This document shows, one piece after another, positions 5,279 to 13,363 of a stretch of 13,363 nt of DNA. This DNA is from Gemmatimonadota bacterium (lineage in GTDB: Bacteria; Gemmatimonadota; Gemmatimonadetes; Longimicrobiales; Gaopeijiaceae): positions 12,735 through 26,097 of the forward strand of contig PCCM01000008.1 of assembly GCA_002731735.1 (NCBI GenBank). The letters run 5' to 3'. The notes beneath the pieces are model-generated. The model saw only the letters and a program-made list of their open reading frames with translations, did not search any database and had not been told where the DNA came from. How positions within the stretch are numbered: position 1 is the first letter of the stretch; the number at the start of each line of letters is the position of its first letter. Both the position numbers and the translations under genes were made by a program.

Positions 5279-6459
5279 CGTCCACGTCGGGATCCGGCCG
5301 GGACTTCGGCGAACTCCGCCGGGTGGTGGTCAAGGTCGGGAGCGGTATCATTGCGCCCGCTGGACGTCTCGATCCGCCCGTCATCGAGCGTATCGCCCAA
5401 GACGTTACAACGCTGCGTGACAAGGGCCTCGAGGTCGTGCTGGTGGTGTCGGGCGCCGTCGCGGCGGGGTACCTCGGGATGGGAAGTGACCGGCCCCCGG
5501 TGTCGGTCGTGGAGCGGCAAGCGGCGGCGGCGGTGGGTCAGTATCAACTGATGACGATGTTCGCGAGCGTGTTCGAGGAACGCGCCACGGTGGTGGCGCA
5601 ACTCCTCATGATGCAGGACGACATCGAGGACCGGCGCCGATTCTTGAGCGCCAGGCACACGTTGCAGGAGCTCCTGTCGCGGGGCATCCTCCCGATCGTC
5701 AACGAGAACGACCCGCTCGCGGACGACGAAGCGAAGATCGGCGACAACGACCATCTCGCGGCGCTCGTGACGAGCTTGATCACGGCGGATTTGCTCGTGA
5801 TCCTGAGCACGGTCGCCGGCGTGCTTCGGTTTCGCGATGAGTTGGAGGCCAAGGAGGGTGCCGAGGTGATCAGCACCATCGAAGTCGGCTCCGAGATCGA
5901 CGACCACATCACCGATGACCAGAGTGAAACGGGTGTTGGGGGGATGAAGGCCAAGGTTCGGGCGGCCCGGTTGGCGAGTGACTGGGGCGTCCCAACCGTG
6001 ATCGCGTCCGGCAAGGAGCCCGGACTCCTTTCGCGCATCGTGAGCGGCGAGGATGTCGGATCTCTTTTCGTGCCGGCCGATAAGCGACTTACCGAGCGGA
6101 AGCGGTGGATCGCCATCCGGACGCGCTCCGTCGGTTCAATCTCGGTGGACGACGGCGCCAAGCGTGCGCTCGTCGAGCGTGGGGCCAGCCTTTTGCCGGC
6201 CGGCATCGTCGAGGTCGAGGGAGAATTCGGGATCGGCGAGCGGGTTGATCTGCTGGATGGGAGCGGGCAAGCGTTCGCGGTAGGCCTCGTATCGTACCCG
6301 GCATCGGAGATTCAGCGCATGAAGGGACGGCAGAGTGAGGAGTTCCTGGAGGTGCTCGGCTACAAATACGTCGAGGAAATCGTCCATCGAGAGGATCTGG
6401 TCCTGCTCGATTCGAAGAACAACAGTGAGGAGCGTTTCGCTGACGATGACGACGACTAG
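5275..6459 (+). CDS. proB: Glutamate 5-kinase with C-terminal PUA domain
   Basis: This enzyme phosphorylates glutamate to gamma-glutamyl phosphate, the committed and normally proline-inhibited step. The amino-acid-kinase domain spans about 14-260. It includes VVVKVGSGII (17-26), VVSGAVAAGYLGMG (57-70), NENDPLADDEAKIGDNDH (143-160, substrate and feedback region) and GVGGMKAKVRAARLA (220-234). A PUA domain (about 277-355) follows, with IAIRTRSVGSISVDDGAKRA at its start. The protein is 394 residues, slightly longer than E. coli ProB (367). The extra length is largely a C-terminal tail after about 365 that ends in an acidic FADDDDD run. The GTG start at 5275 overlaps the proC stop. It has no own strong ribosome site, so translation is probably coupled. 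Confidence 0.96.
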   Translation: MTSTSGSGRDFGELRRVVVKVGSGIIAPAGRLDPPVIERIAQDVTTLRDKGLEVVLVVSGAVAAGYLGMGSDRPPVSVVERQAAAAVGQYQLMTMFASVFEERATVVAQLLMMQDDIEDRRRFLSARHTLQELLSRGILPIVNENDPLADDEAKIGDNDHLAALVTSLITADLLVILSTVAGVLRFRDELEAKEGAEVISTIEVGSEIDDHITDDQSETGVGGMKAKVRAARLASDWGVPTVIASGKEPGLLSRIVSGEDVGSLFVPADKRLTERKRWIAIRTRSVGSISVDDGAKRALVERGASLLPAGIVEVEGEFGIGERVDLLDGSGQAFAVGLVSYPASEIQRMKGRQSEEFLEVLGYKYVEEIVHREDLVLLDSKNNSEERFADDDDD

Positions 6460-6476
6460 ACGAACGGGAGAAGGGG

Positions 6477-7721
6477 ATGACTGAGGTACGGAGGGCTGCA
6501 GAAGCCGCACGAGACGCGGCACAGCACGTGGCGACACTCACGACCGAGCAGAAAAACGACTACCTGCGTGATCTGGCGGGCGCGCTCCTCGCCGCAGAGG
6601 AGGACATCCTGCGAGCCAACACTGCTGATATCACCTATGCCGAGGAAGACGGACTCTCGACTCCGAAGCTCAAGCGGCTCGGCATTTCGGCGGAGAGTCT
6701 CGGGCAGATGGCCGAAGCGCTGCGGCAAGTCGCGGACCTCGACGACCCGGTCGCGCAGGTCACCCGAGACCAGACACTCGAGAACGGTCTCCGCGTAACA
6801 CGCGTGCGCTGTCCCCTCGGCGTCGTGATGATGATCTACGAGTCACGACCGAACGTGACGATCGACGCGTTCTCCCTGTGCTTCAAGTCAGGCAACGCCT
6901 GCATCCTCAAGGGCGGCAAAGAGGCGCAGGAGAGCAACGAGGCACTCGCCGAAGTGATCCACGCCACACTTCGCAAGCATGATCTACCCGAGGAGGCGCT
7001 CGTGCTCGTGGGGGCCGCCGGGCGTGAGGCCGTCGCCGAGTTGCTCACGTTCGACGACTGTATCGACCTGGTCATCCCGCGCGGTGGCGAAACGCTCATC
7101 CGGTACGTGAGCGAGAATTCCTCCATTCCTACCGTGCAGCACTTCCACGGGATCTGCCACGTGTACGTCGACCCCGAAGCGAATCTCGAGCAGGCCTTGG
7201 AGATCTCGGTCACGGGCAAGACATCGGCGCCGGCCACCTGCAACGCCACCGAGGCCGTGCTCGTCCATGAAGAGATCGCAGCAAAGTTCCTGCCCGATCT
7301 CGTCGCCGGCTACCATGAGGCGGGCGTCGAGGTCCGCGGAGACGAGGCAGCACGCGCCGTCGACCCGGCGGTGGTCGCCGCCAACGCAGACGACTGGGGC
7401 CATGAGTTCCTCGATATGATCGTGGCAGTGAAGGTCGTTCCCGACATGGATGCGGCCATCGATCACATCCGCCGGTTCGGCTCCGATCATACCGACACGA
7501 TCGTCACCGAAAACGCGGAGACGGCCGCTGAGTTTACGCAACGAGTTCAGTCGTCGTGCACGTTGGTGAACGCATCGACGCGCTTCAACGATGGGTTTCA
7601 ACTCGGTATGGGCGCCGAAATCGGTATCAGCACGTCGCGGGTGCACGCGTACGGGCCAATGGGCCTGGAGGAGTTGACGTCACAGCGGTTCGTCGTGGAG
7701 GGGGCAGGGCACGTGAGGTGA
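6477..7721 (+). CDS. proA: Gamma-glutamyl phosphate reductase (glutamate-5-semialdehyde dehydrogenase)
   Basis: This enzyme performs the NADPH-dependent reduction of gamma-glutamyl phosphate to glutamate semialdehyde, which cyclises to the ProC substrate. The 414 residues match the family. Motifs in order are CPLGVVMMIYESRPNVTIDA (112-131), the GGKEA segment (146-150), VIPRGGETLIRYV (199-211), HFHGICHVYVD (222-232) and APATCNATEAVLVHE (251-265), with the catalytic Cys at 255. STRFNDGFQLGMGAEIGIST near the end is the typical C-terminal block. The ATG at 6477 sits behind GGGAGAAGGGG, the strongest ribosome site of the operon, 17 bp after the proB stop. This is the last proline gene; no clear terminator follows in 7722-7829. 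Confidence 0.97.
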   Translation: MTEVRRAAEAARDAAQHVATLTTEQKNDYLRDLAGALLAAEEDILRANTADITYAEEDGLSTPKLKRLGISAESLGQMAEALRQVADLDDPVAQVTRDQTLENGLRVTRVRCPLGVVMMIYESRPNVTIDAFSLCFKSGNACILKGGKEAQESNEALAEVIHATLRKHDLPEEALVLVGAAGREAVAELLTFDDCIDLVIPRGGETLIRYVSENSSIPTVQHFHGICHVYVDPEANLEQALEISVTGKTSAPATCNATEAVLVHEEIAAKFLPDLVAGYHEAGVEVRGDEAARAVDPAVVAANADDWGHEFLDMIVAVKVVPDMDAAIDHIRRFGSDHTDTIVTENAETAAEFTQRVQSSCTLVNASTRFNDGFQLGMGAEIGISTSRVHAYGPMGLEELTSQRFVVEGAGHVR

Positions 7722-7829
7722 CGAGGGTACCCTAGACGTTGGCCGGCCGAGTCCCGCTCACTTAGGTTATCCCGCCCGTAAAGGGGCCTCTTCTTGGCTT
7801 TGCCTATCCTCCCAACCGAGGAACCGTCG

Positions 7830-8330
7830 ATGATCAGAGTTGTCTTCCTCAGAACCGTATTCGCGGTGCTCGTGATCCTCACGGCTCGACCGGTCTCCGC
7901 GCAGGAACTCCCGCAAGCGACCGACGTGACCTCGGCCGATATCCAGAAGTTCATCAACGATTTGCCGCGCGATGCCGTCAGCGACCGGCCGATTCGAATA
8001 GTGAACGTTACCGGCAACTACCAGGTCGGGGTCTGGGGCGTGTTCCGTCCGAAGGAATTTTTGGGTGGCGCCAACCTCCACGAGGTGAACACCACCGAGA
8101 TCTATTACATGGTGGAAGGGGTGGCGACCCTGGTCACGGGCGGCACCTTGACCGACTCCAACGACCTCACACCGGGCCGGGGTATCGAAGGGGGCGTCTC
8201 GCGTCGAGTCACCAAGGGAGACGTCATCATCATCCCCGGCCACACCGCTCATTGGTTCAGCGAGCTGGAGACCGATATCGAGTACCTGATCATCCGGACC
8301 GACCCGGACAACCGGTTCCAACTCAGGTAA
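7830..8330 (+). CDS. Exported cupin-domain protein
   Basis: The 166-residue product has a Sec signal peptide (about 1-24: positive N-terminus, FLRTVFAVLVILTARPVSA, then AQ). The mature part is a single beta-barrel cupin. The first motif holds H84 and E90 (LHEVNTTEIYYMVEG). The second motif, GDVIIIPGHTAHWF (130-143), holds H138 and H141. These are plausible metal ligands, so a periplasmic metal-dependent binding protein or enzyme is likely, but the substrate is unknown. I chose ATG 7830 because GAGGA lies 7 nt upstream and a signal peptide follows directly. A longer frame from 7794 only adds a Pro-rich extension. It lies 108 bp after proA on the same strand. A functional link to proline synthesis is not implied. 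Its stop codon lies inside the inverted-repeat array at 8321-8393. Confidence 0.8.
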   Translation: MIRVVFLRTVFAVLVILTARPVSAQELPQATDVTSADIQKFINDLPRDAVSDRPIRIVNVTGNYQVGVWGVFRPKEFLGGANLHEVNTTEIYYMVEGVATLVTGGTLTDSNDLTPGRGIEGGVSRRVTKGDVIIIPGHTAHWFSELETDIEYLIIRTDPDNRFQLR

Positions 8331-8393
8331 AACCTGAGACCCGGTAGTAAGGGGCTCAGATAAAACCTGGGCCCCAGCAGTAAGGGGCCTAGG
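8321..8393. repeat. Alternating inverted-repeat array between convergent genes
   Basis: Two 33-bp direct repeats (8328-8360 and 8361-8393) are identical at 26 of 33 positions, both beginning TAAAACCTG. Each folds into a hairpin around a GGTAGTAA or AGCAGTAA loop. The first pairs 8334-8342 with 8351-8359 with one mismatch; the second pairs 8366-8375 with 8384-8393 with one G-T pair. The arms also pair with their other neighbours across TAAAA loops: CTCAGG (8322-8327) with CCTGAG (8333-8338), and 8351-8359 with 8367-8375. One stem position shows a compensatory A-T to G-C change. The array covers the stop codons of both the cupin gene (+) and metZ (-). No long T-tract follows, so it may be a bidirectional transcript-end or RNA-stabilising structure. 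Confidence 0.65.
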
Positions 8394-9567
8394 TAGTCGA
8401 AGCCTCCAACGCCTGTTCCACATCAGCGATCACGTCCCGGAGGTCTTCCAGGCCTACCGAGATGCGGATCAACCCCGGCGTGATACCCACCGCTTGGCGC
8501 TCCTCTTCGGTAAGCTTGGCGTGGGTCGTCGACGCTGGATGGCTGACGATGGTGCGTGTGTCCCCGAGATTCGCGGTGAGCGAGCACAACTTCACGGAAT
8601 CCATGAAACGCTTGCCCTGCTCGAGCCCGCCCTCGACGACGAACGCGAGCACACCGCCGCCGCCGGACATCTGGCTCTTTGCGATCTTGTACTGGGGATG
8701 GGAAGGAAGGAACGGATAACGCACCGAGGCGACGCCCGTCCGCCCCTCCAACCACCGCGCCGCGACCAACGCGTTTTCCGAATGTTTTTCCATCCGAACC
8801 TCGAGCGTCTCCACGCTCTTGGAGAGCACCCACGCGTTGAACGGCGACAGCGAAGGCCCGGTGGCGCGCGCGAAGTCGTAGATCTCCTGCACCAGATCCT
8901 TTCCGCCCACCACCACACCGCCCATCACACGGCCCTGTCCATCGATGTACTTGGTGGCGGAGTGGAGGGAGAGGTGTGCGCCGAACTCAATAGGTCGCTG
9001 CAGGATCGGTGTGGCGAAGCAGTTGTCCACGACCAGGATGACGCCCTTCTCCGCAGCCAACTTCCCGAGCCACTTGAGATCCACCAGGTCCACCGCCGGA
9101 TTCGTGGGCGTTTCCACGAAGATCATGCGCGTGTTCTCACGGATCTCGCCGGGCCACGAATCGGGGTCCGCGGCATCGACGTACGTGTGTGTGATCCCGA
9201 ACCGAGGCAGAATCTTGGTGAGGATGGTGTGGGTCGATCCGAAGAGCGACCGGCATGCCAGGATGTGATCCCCACTGGAAAGCAATGCTCCAAACGTGGC
9301 GAACACGGCAGCCATGCCGGTGGCCATGGAGTGCCCCGCCTCGGCGCCCTCCAAGCGGCGGACTTTCTCCGAAAGCTCCTCGACGTTCGGATTGGTGAAC
9401 CGGGCATAGATGTTCCGGTCGATCTCGCCAGCGAACGCCGCACGCATCTCTTCGCTGTCCTCGAAGACGAAGCTCGAGGTCAGGAACATCGGCACCGAGT
9501 GTTCGTGGTGCGTCGATTCCTCGGCCTGGGCTCGCACGGCCCACGTTTGGGGTCTCCAGTCCTTCAT
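8389..9567 (-). CDS. metZ: O-succinylhomoserine sulfhydrylase-like PLP enzyme (Cys/Met metabolism family)
   Basis: This 392-residue fold-type I PLP enzyme would convert an activated homoserine ester plus sulfide to homocysteine for methionine synthesis. Signatures are YARFTNPNVEELSEKVRRLEG (54-74), the PLP-stacking region of MATGMAAVFATFGALLSSGD (81-100), ETPTNPAVDLVDL (152-164), VVDNCFATPILQRP (179-192) and HSATKYIDGQGRVMGG (202-217), with the PLP lysine at K206. GQGRVMGG and the VLSKSVETLEVRMEKHSENA block are what I recall as typical of MetZ. Cystathionine gamma-synthase and methionine gamma-lyase are close relatives and cannot be fully excluded. The ATG at 9567 is 9 bp after the pyc stop, with GGAG 12 nt upstream inside pyc. 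It is the second gene of a pyc-metZ operon. Confidence 0.88.
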   Translation of the reverse strand: MKDWRPQTWAVRAQAEESTHHEHSVPMFLTSSFVFEDSEEMRAAFAGEIDRNIYARFTNPNVEELSEKVRRLEGAEAGHSMATGMAAVFATFGALLSSGDHILACRSLFGSTHTILTKILPRFGITHTYVDAADPDSWPGEIRENTRMIFVETPTNPAVDLVDLKWLGKLAAEKGVILVVDNCFATPILQRPIEFGAHLSLHSATKYIDGQGRVMGGVVVGGKDLVQEIYDFARATGPSLSPFNAWVLSKSVETLEVRMEKHSENALVAARWLEGRTGVASVRYPFLPSHPQYKIAKSQMSGGGGVLAFVVEGGLEQGKRFMDSVKLCSLTANLGDTRTIVSHPASTTHAKLTEEERQAVGITPGLIRISVGLEDLRDVIADVEQALEASTT

Positions 9568-9576
9568 GCGTGAACT

Positions 9577-12500
9577 CTACTCCAAACGAACCATCAAGTC
9601 ACCGGGCGCCACCTGGCTCCCCGGATACACGAGCACCTCGGCCACCTTCCCGTCGGTCTCCGCGTAGAGGGTGGTCTCCATCTTCATGGCCTCCAAGCTC
9701 AGCAGCTTGTCCCCCTGTGCAACGGTCTCGCCCGCACGCACGGCCACGCCCACGACCATGCCGGGCATACTCGATCCAATCTGCTTCGGATCGTCCGGAT
9801 CGGCCTTCACCGCGGCCAGCGCCTCGGGCTCGAGTGTTCGATCCACCACTGAGACGTCCCGGGGCTGTCCGTTCAGCTCGAAGAACACGGTACGTTTTCC
9901 GTCTGGACGGGGCTCACCGATCGCAAGAAAGTTCACGATGAGCGTCTTGCCGCGTTCGATGTCGATCGCGATCTCCTCACCAGCCTCCTGACCGTAGAAG
10001 AAGACCGGCGTGGGAAATACCGAGGTGTCGGAGTACTTGCCCTGAAAGTCCGCAAAGTCGCGGTACACCGTGGGGTAGAGCAGGTACGAGATCACGTCGC
10101 GGCGAGCGGGCTCCCGGCCCAACATCTTCTGTACCGTCGCGGCGGCCTCCTCGAAGTCCACAGGCTCGAGCGTGTCACCCGGGCGAGTGCTCAGACCCGG
10201 CCCACCACGTAACACGCGTTTCTTCACCTCTGCGGGAAAACCGCCCGGTGGCTGCCCCATGCCTCCTCCGATCAGATCGACGACAGAAGCAGGAAACGCC
10301 AGCTCCCGACTCGGATCGAGGACATCCTCTAGCGTGAGCTCATTTGCAACCATGAACAGCGCCATGTCGCCCACGGCTTTGGAGGTGGGCGTCACCTTCA
10401 CGATGTCACCGAAGAGCTCGTTCACATCCGCGTACACGCGGCAGACTTCGGCCCATCGATCGGCCAGCCCCAGGGCACGCGCCTGCTGGAAGAGGTTGGT
10501 GTACTGGCCGCCGGGCATCTCGTGGCTGTACAGGTCGGCGGTCGCGGGTAGTACTTGGCCCTCGAACGGTGTGTAGAACTCGCGGGCGGCCCTCCAGTAG
10601 TCCGCGATATCGTCCAGGTCCTGTCTCGTCAGGCCCGGATCGCGGGGGGTGAAGCGGAGCGCTTCAGCCACCGTGTTCATATTCGGTTGGGACGTCGTGC
10701 CGGACATCGGGGCCATGGCGGCGTCCGCGATGTCGAGTCCTTCCTCCGCGCCTTTCAGGATCGCCGCGGCTTGCACGCCCGAGGTGTCGTGTGTGTGGAA
10801 GTGGATCGGAATCCCCACCTCGTCCTTGAGAGTCCGCACCAGCTTGGCGGCCGCGTAAGGCTTGCAGAGCCCAGCCATGTCCTTGATCGCGAGGATGTGT
10901 GCGCCCATCCCCTCCAATTCCTTGGCCAGCTTCACATAGTATTTCAAGTCATACTTGGTGCGACCCTCATCGAGGATGTCCCCCGTGTAACAAATCGAAG
11001 CCTCACAGAGCGCGTCCGTCTTGAGCACCGCCTCCATCGCCACCCGCATGTTGTCCGTCCAGTTGAGGGCGTCGAACACACGAAACAGATCGATACCTGC
11101 GCCGGCCGCCTCTTCGACGAACCCCTGCACGAGGTTGTCCGGATAGTTCGTGTACCCGACCGCGTTCGAAGCACGAAGCAGCATCTGAAAGAGGATGTTC
11201 GGAATGCGCTCCCTCAGGTCGGTCAGGCGCCGCCAGGGGCACTCCTTCAAGAACCGCATCGCAACGTCGAACGTGGCTCCGCCCCACATCTCGATCGAGA
11301 ACAACTCCGAACCCCGCCGAGCGTACGCGTCGGCTACCCCGAGCAAGTCGTACGTACGGAAGCGGGTGGCCAGCAGCGACTGATGGGCGTCCCGGAACGT
11401 CGTGTCGGTAAGGAGCAGCCGCTGCTGGTCAGAGATCCAGCCGCCGAACTTGACGGGCCCGAGTTCCCGCAAGATCTGCCGTGAACCGTCCGGGATCGGA
11501 CTCTGGTAATCCACTCTCGGGACTGGCGCAGGCTCACGGCGCGCGGCGCGCGGGTGATCCCTCACCGAAGGATTGCCGTTGACGATCGTGTGCCCGAGAT
11601 ACGCTAAAACTCGCGTCGCACGGTCTCGCCGCTTGGGCAACCTGAACAGCGCGGGCGTCTGATCGATGAACTGCGTGGTGCACCCACCCTCCAGGAACTC
11701 CTCGTTCGTCACCAGCCGAATCAGGAAGGGGATGTTCGTCTTCACACCACGAATGCGGAACTCCTGCAGGCACCGCTCCATCCGCCTGGCCGCGTCGACA
11801 AAGCGCGTTCCTCGGGCCGTCACCTTCACCAGCAGGGAGTCGTAATACGGATTGACGACCGCACCACTGAACGCACTACCCGCGTCGAGCCGTACCCCCA
11901 TCCCTGCCGCCGAGCGGTAGTGTGACACACGTCCGTAGTCCGGCATGAAGTCGTTCCCGGGATCTTCCGTGGTCACGCGGCACTGGATGGCGAAACCCTG
12001 AGTCCGCACGTCGGCCTGGGAGGACAGGCCGACCTCCTCGTCGTCGAGCGCCGCCCCCTGAGCAACCAGAATCTGCGATTTGACGAGGTCGACGCCGGTC
12101 ACTTCCTCGGTGACCGTGTGCTCCACCTGAATACGGGGATTAACCTCGATGAAGTAGAAGTTGCCCTCGTCCTGATCGACGAGAAACTCCACGGTACCCG
12201 CGTTCTGATAGCCCACTTCACGGCCGATCGCCAGGGCCGCATCGAGCAGGCTCTGGCGCACGTTGTCGTCCAGCGCCAGCGCCGGAGCGATTTCCACCAC
12301 CTTCTGGTGCCGTCTCTGCACGGAGCAGTCGCGCTCGAAAAGATGGACCAGGTTGCCGTGCTTGTCGCCCAGGAGTTGGACTTCTATGTGGCGCGCCTTC
12401 TGGACGAAACGCTCGATGAAGACGTCCGCACTGCCAAAAGCCGCCAGCGACTCCCGGCGAGCATCCTCGAAGGCGTCCGGGAATTCTCTCCGATCTCCTA

Positions 12501-13020
12501 CCACCCGCATCCCCCGACCGCCTCCGCCCTTGGCGGCCTTGAGAATGACGGGGTACCCCACCTCCTCCGCCTGCCGCTCCCCCTCGGCCACATCGGTGAT
12601 CGTTTCCTCGCTACCCCCAAGTACCGGCACCCCCGCATCCGCGGCGAGTTTGCGTGCCGAGGTCTTGTCGCCCAGGCGTTCGAGCACTTCCGCCTGGGGG
12701 CCGACGAAGATGATCCCCTCGCGCTCACAAGCACGGGCGAAATCGGGGTTCTCGGACAGAAAGCCGTAGCCGGGGTGGATGGCGTCCACCTGATTCTCGC
12801 GGGCCAGAGAGACGATCCGCTCGATGTTCAGGTACGCCCGGATCGGTTCGTCCGGGTTGCCGATCAGATAGGCTTCGTCCGCCTTGAAGCGGTGGAGCGC
12901 GTACCGGTCATTATGCGAGTACATCGCCACCGTGCGGATACCCAGTTCATGGCCCGTGCGGAAGACACGGATCGCGATCTCGCTACGATTGGCGACGAGG
13001 AGCTTCTTGATCTCATTCAT
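9577..13020 (-). CDS. pyc: Pyruvate carboxylase, single-chain, biotin-dependent
   Basis: This enzyme carboxylates pyruvate to oxaloacetate (anaplerosis). It has 1147 residues, the normal single-chain length. The biotin-carboxylase domain (about 1-450) shows KKLLVANRSEIAIRVFRT (5-22), IHPGYGFLSENP (81-92), the ATP-grasp loop KGGGGRGM (164-171) and EVNPRIQVEHTVTEEVTGVD (292-311). The carboxyltransferase domain begins at about 535 with LLTDTTFRDAHQS. It contains K713 in IKDMAGLCKP (the expected carbamylated lysine), HFHTHDTSG (about 738-746) and MSGTTSQPN. The BCCP domain ends the chain, with biotinylated K1113 in SLEAMKMETT, 34 residues from the C-terminus. I chose ATG 13020 because homology begins right there. 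An upstream GTG at 13140 would add 40 non-conserved residues. No Shine-Dalgarno is obvious. Confidence 0.97.
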   Translation of the reverse strand: MNEIKKLLVANRSEIAIRVFRTGHELGIRTVAMYSHNDRYALHRFKADEAYLIGNPDEPIRAYLNIERIVSLARENQVDAIHPGYGFLSENPDFARACEREGIIFVGPQAEVLERLGDKTSARKLAADAGVPVLGGSEETITDVAEGERQAEEVGYPVILKAAKGGGGRGMRVVGDRREFPDAFEDARRESLAAFGSADVFIERFVQKARHIEVQLLGDKHGNLVHLFERDCSVQRRHQKVVEIAPALALDDNVRQSLLDAALAIGREVGYQNAGTVEFLVDQDEGNFYFIEVNPRIQVEHTVTEEVTGVDLVKSQILVAQGAALDDEEVGLSSQADVRTQGFAIQCRVTTEDPGNDFMPDYGRVSHYRSAAGMGVRLDAGSAFSGAVVNPYYDSLLVKVTARGTRFVDAARRMERCLQEFRIRGVKTNIPFLIRLVTNEEFLEGGCTTQFIDQTPALFRLPKRRDRATRVLAYLGHTIVNGNPSVRDHPRAARREPAPVPRVDYQSPIPDGSRQILRELGPVKFGGWISDQQRLLLTDTTFRDAHQSLLATRFRTYDLLGVADAYARRGSELFSIEMWGGATFDVAMRFLKECPWRRLTDLRERIPNILFQMLLRASNAVGYTNYPDNLVQGFVEEAAGAGIDLFRVFDALNWTDNMRVAMEAVLKTDALCEASICYTGDILDEGRTKYDLKYYVKLAKELEGMGAHILAIKDMAGLCKPYAAAKLVRTLKDEVGIPIHFHTHDTSGVQAAAILKGAEEGLDIADAAMAPMSGTTSQPNMNTVAEALRFTPRDPGLTRQDLDDIADYWRAAREFYTPFEGQVLPATADLYSHEMPGGQYTNLFQQARALGLADRWAEVCRVYADVNELFGDIVKVTPTSKAVGDMALFMVANELTLEDVLDPSRELAFPASVVDLIGGGMGQPPGGFPAEVKKRVLRGGPGLSTRPGDTLEPVDFEEAAATVQKMLGREPARRDVISYLLYPTVYRDFADFQGKYSDTSVFPTPVFFYGQEAGEEIAIDIERGKTLIVNFLAIGEPRPDGKRTVFFELNGQPRDVSVVDRTLEPEALAAVKADPDDPKQIGSSMPGMVVGVAVRAGETVAQGDKLLSLEAMKMETTLYAETDGKVAEVLVYPGSQVAPGDLMVRLE

Positions 13021-13102
13021 GAAGTGGGAAGGTGGACAATCTAGACAGCCCAAGGCAAGGTCGGGGGCTGTATCCTCCACGGTTGATTCCCGCCCTGTTT
13101 CA

Positions 13103-13108
13103 TATACT
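13103..13108 (+). promoter_or_regulatory. Candidate -10 (TATACT) of the divergent secreted-protein gene
   Basis: TATACT is a five-of-six match to the -10 consensus and lies 52 bp before the ATG at 13161. The -35 is unclear: TTGATT at 13083 is only 14 bp away. The complementary strand (TATATG nearby) could serve pyc in the opposite direction. The 140-bp region between pyc and 13161 has no other obvious signal. Confidence 0.3.
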
Positions 13109-13160
13109 CTTTCCCACCTACTCTTACGGGTCGGTTTCACGAATTCGAGAGGACACGGTC

Positions 13161-13363
13161 ATGGGCAAACCCATTAAGGGAGTCTCACTAGCCGGTTTGG
13201 TGCTGGTGGCGTCTGCTTTTGCCTCATTTCCGTTGGCGGGCCAAGGCCGGACTCCCCCGGTCGTGCATCCGGCCGGACCCAACCACGGCGACGATCCCTA
13301 CGATGTGGTCGAAGACTGGCTGCAACCCTTCGCCGAATCAGGCTTCGTATGGGGCTCACATCC
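13161..13363 (+). CDS. Secreted protein, N-terminal fragment
   Basis: The ATG at 13161 follows GAGAGGA with a 7-nt spacer. The first roughly 29 residues form a classical signal peptide: MGKPIKG, then hydrophobic VSLAGLVLVASAFASFPLAG, with likely cleavage near AGQG. The mature protein starts RTPPVVHPAGPNHGDDPYD and goes on to VVEDWLQPFAESGFVWGSH before the window ends after 67 codons. From memory, the sequence around DPYDVVEDWLQPF resembles exported NHL/beta-propeller-type proteins of environmental bacteria, but too little is present to prove that. It is transcribed divergently from pyc. Confidence 0.75.
   Translation, partial: MGKPIKGVSLAGLVLVASAFASFPLAGQGRTPPVVHPAGPNHGDDPYDVVEDWLQPFAESGFVWGSH

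Noticed and set aside
5191..7646. Minus-strand frames of 220-238 codons within proB and proA
   Set aside because: They are fully overlapped by conserved, in-operon proline genes; sequences rich in His, Arg and Asp with no recognisable domain.
8494..9573. 359-codon open frame on the + strand opposite metZ
   Set aside because: It is antisense to an intact PLP enzyme, with shadow-type composition; the frame stays open because of GC bias.
10555..13044. Long open frames on the + strand (10555-11484 and 12118-13044, about 308 codons each) opposite pyc
   Set aside because: They lie entirely antisense to strongly conserved pyruvate-carboxylase domains and have His/Arg/Asp-rich composition typical of reverse-strand shadows in GC-rich genes; no ribosome sites or family motifs.
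13021..13140. N-terminal extension of pyruvate carboxylase to a GTG at 13140
   Set aside because: The 40 extra residues are low-quality sequence without family similarity, and the canonical biotin-carboxylase start (MNEIKKLLVANRSEIAIR) begins at 13020.
1..13363. CRISPR array, prophage or complete insertion sequence
   Set aside because: No regularly spaced repeats beyond the 33-bp pair at 8328-8393, and no cas, integrase, transposase or phage structural genes.

Overview
The window looks like a stretch of chromosome from a GC-rich, uncultured-type Gram-negative bacterium. A Gemmatimonadota-like (or Acidobacteriota/Bacteroidota-adjacent) lineage is the best guess. The reasons are a ProC with the motif variants I associate with Bacteroidetes-type enzymes, a winged-helix regulator/membrane-protein pair of a kind I recall from Gemmatimonadota and Acidobacteriota, and signal-peptide-bearing secreted proteins. 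This placement is inference; no rRNA or other phylogenetic marker is present.

Left part (1-4030). A DASS/SLC13 sodium-anion symporter C-terminus enters on the + strand (1-159). The rest runs on the minus strand. Reading in the direction of transcription: a six-helix membrane protein (3419-4030) and its winged-helix regulator (3052-3375) form one operon. Next come a near-identical operator/promoter, two small AT-richer ORFs (one apparently frameshifted, 2735-2949; one 2296-2721), a DUF4173-like polytopic membrane protein (791-2371), and two tiny ORFs in a low-GC stretch (623-733, 113-619). Two copies of a 21-bp palindromic element (3009-3029 and 4069-4089) each cover a -10-like hexamer in the minus direction. 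This suggests one local regulon of the membrane protein, the regulator, the small ORFs and perhaps the DUF4173 gene.

Middle part (4031-8330). A 402-bp divergent intergenic region precedes a complete proline-biosynthesis operon, proC-proB-proA (+). Its leader holds a TTGACA promoter, a 49-codon Pro/Arg-rich ORF and an intrinsic terminator 18 bp before proC. This arrangement looks like transcription attenuation. ProB phosphorylates glutamate, ProA reduces the phosphate to glutamate semialdehyde, and ProC reduces the cyclised pyrroline-5-carboxylate to proline. An exported cupin protein follows.

Right part (8321-13363). An array of alternating inverted repeats separates the cupin gene from a convergent minus-strand operon of pyruvate carboxylase (pyc) followed by an O-succinylhomoserine sulfhydrylase-like enzyme (metZ). 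Upstream of pyc, a divergent gene for a secreted protein begins on the + strand and runs off the window.

The most noteworthy signals are the duplicated operator over two promoters, the proline leader/terminator, the alternating hairpin array at 8321-8393, and the broken small ORF at 2735-2949.
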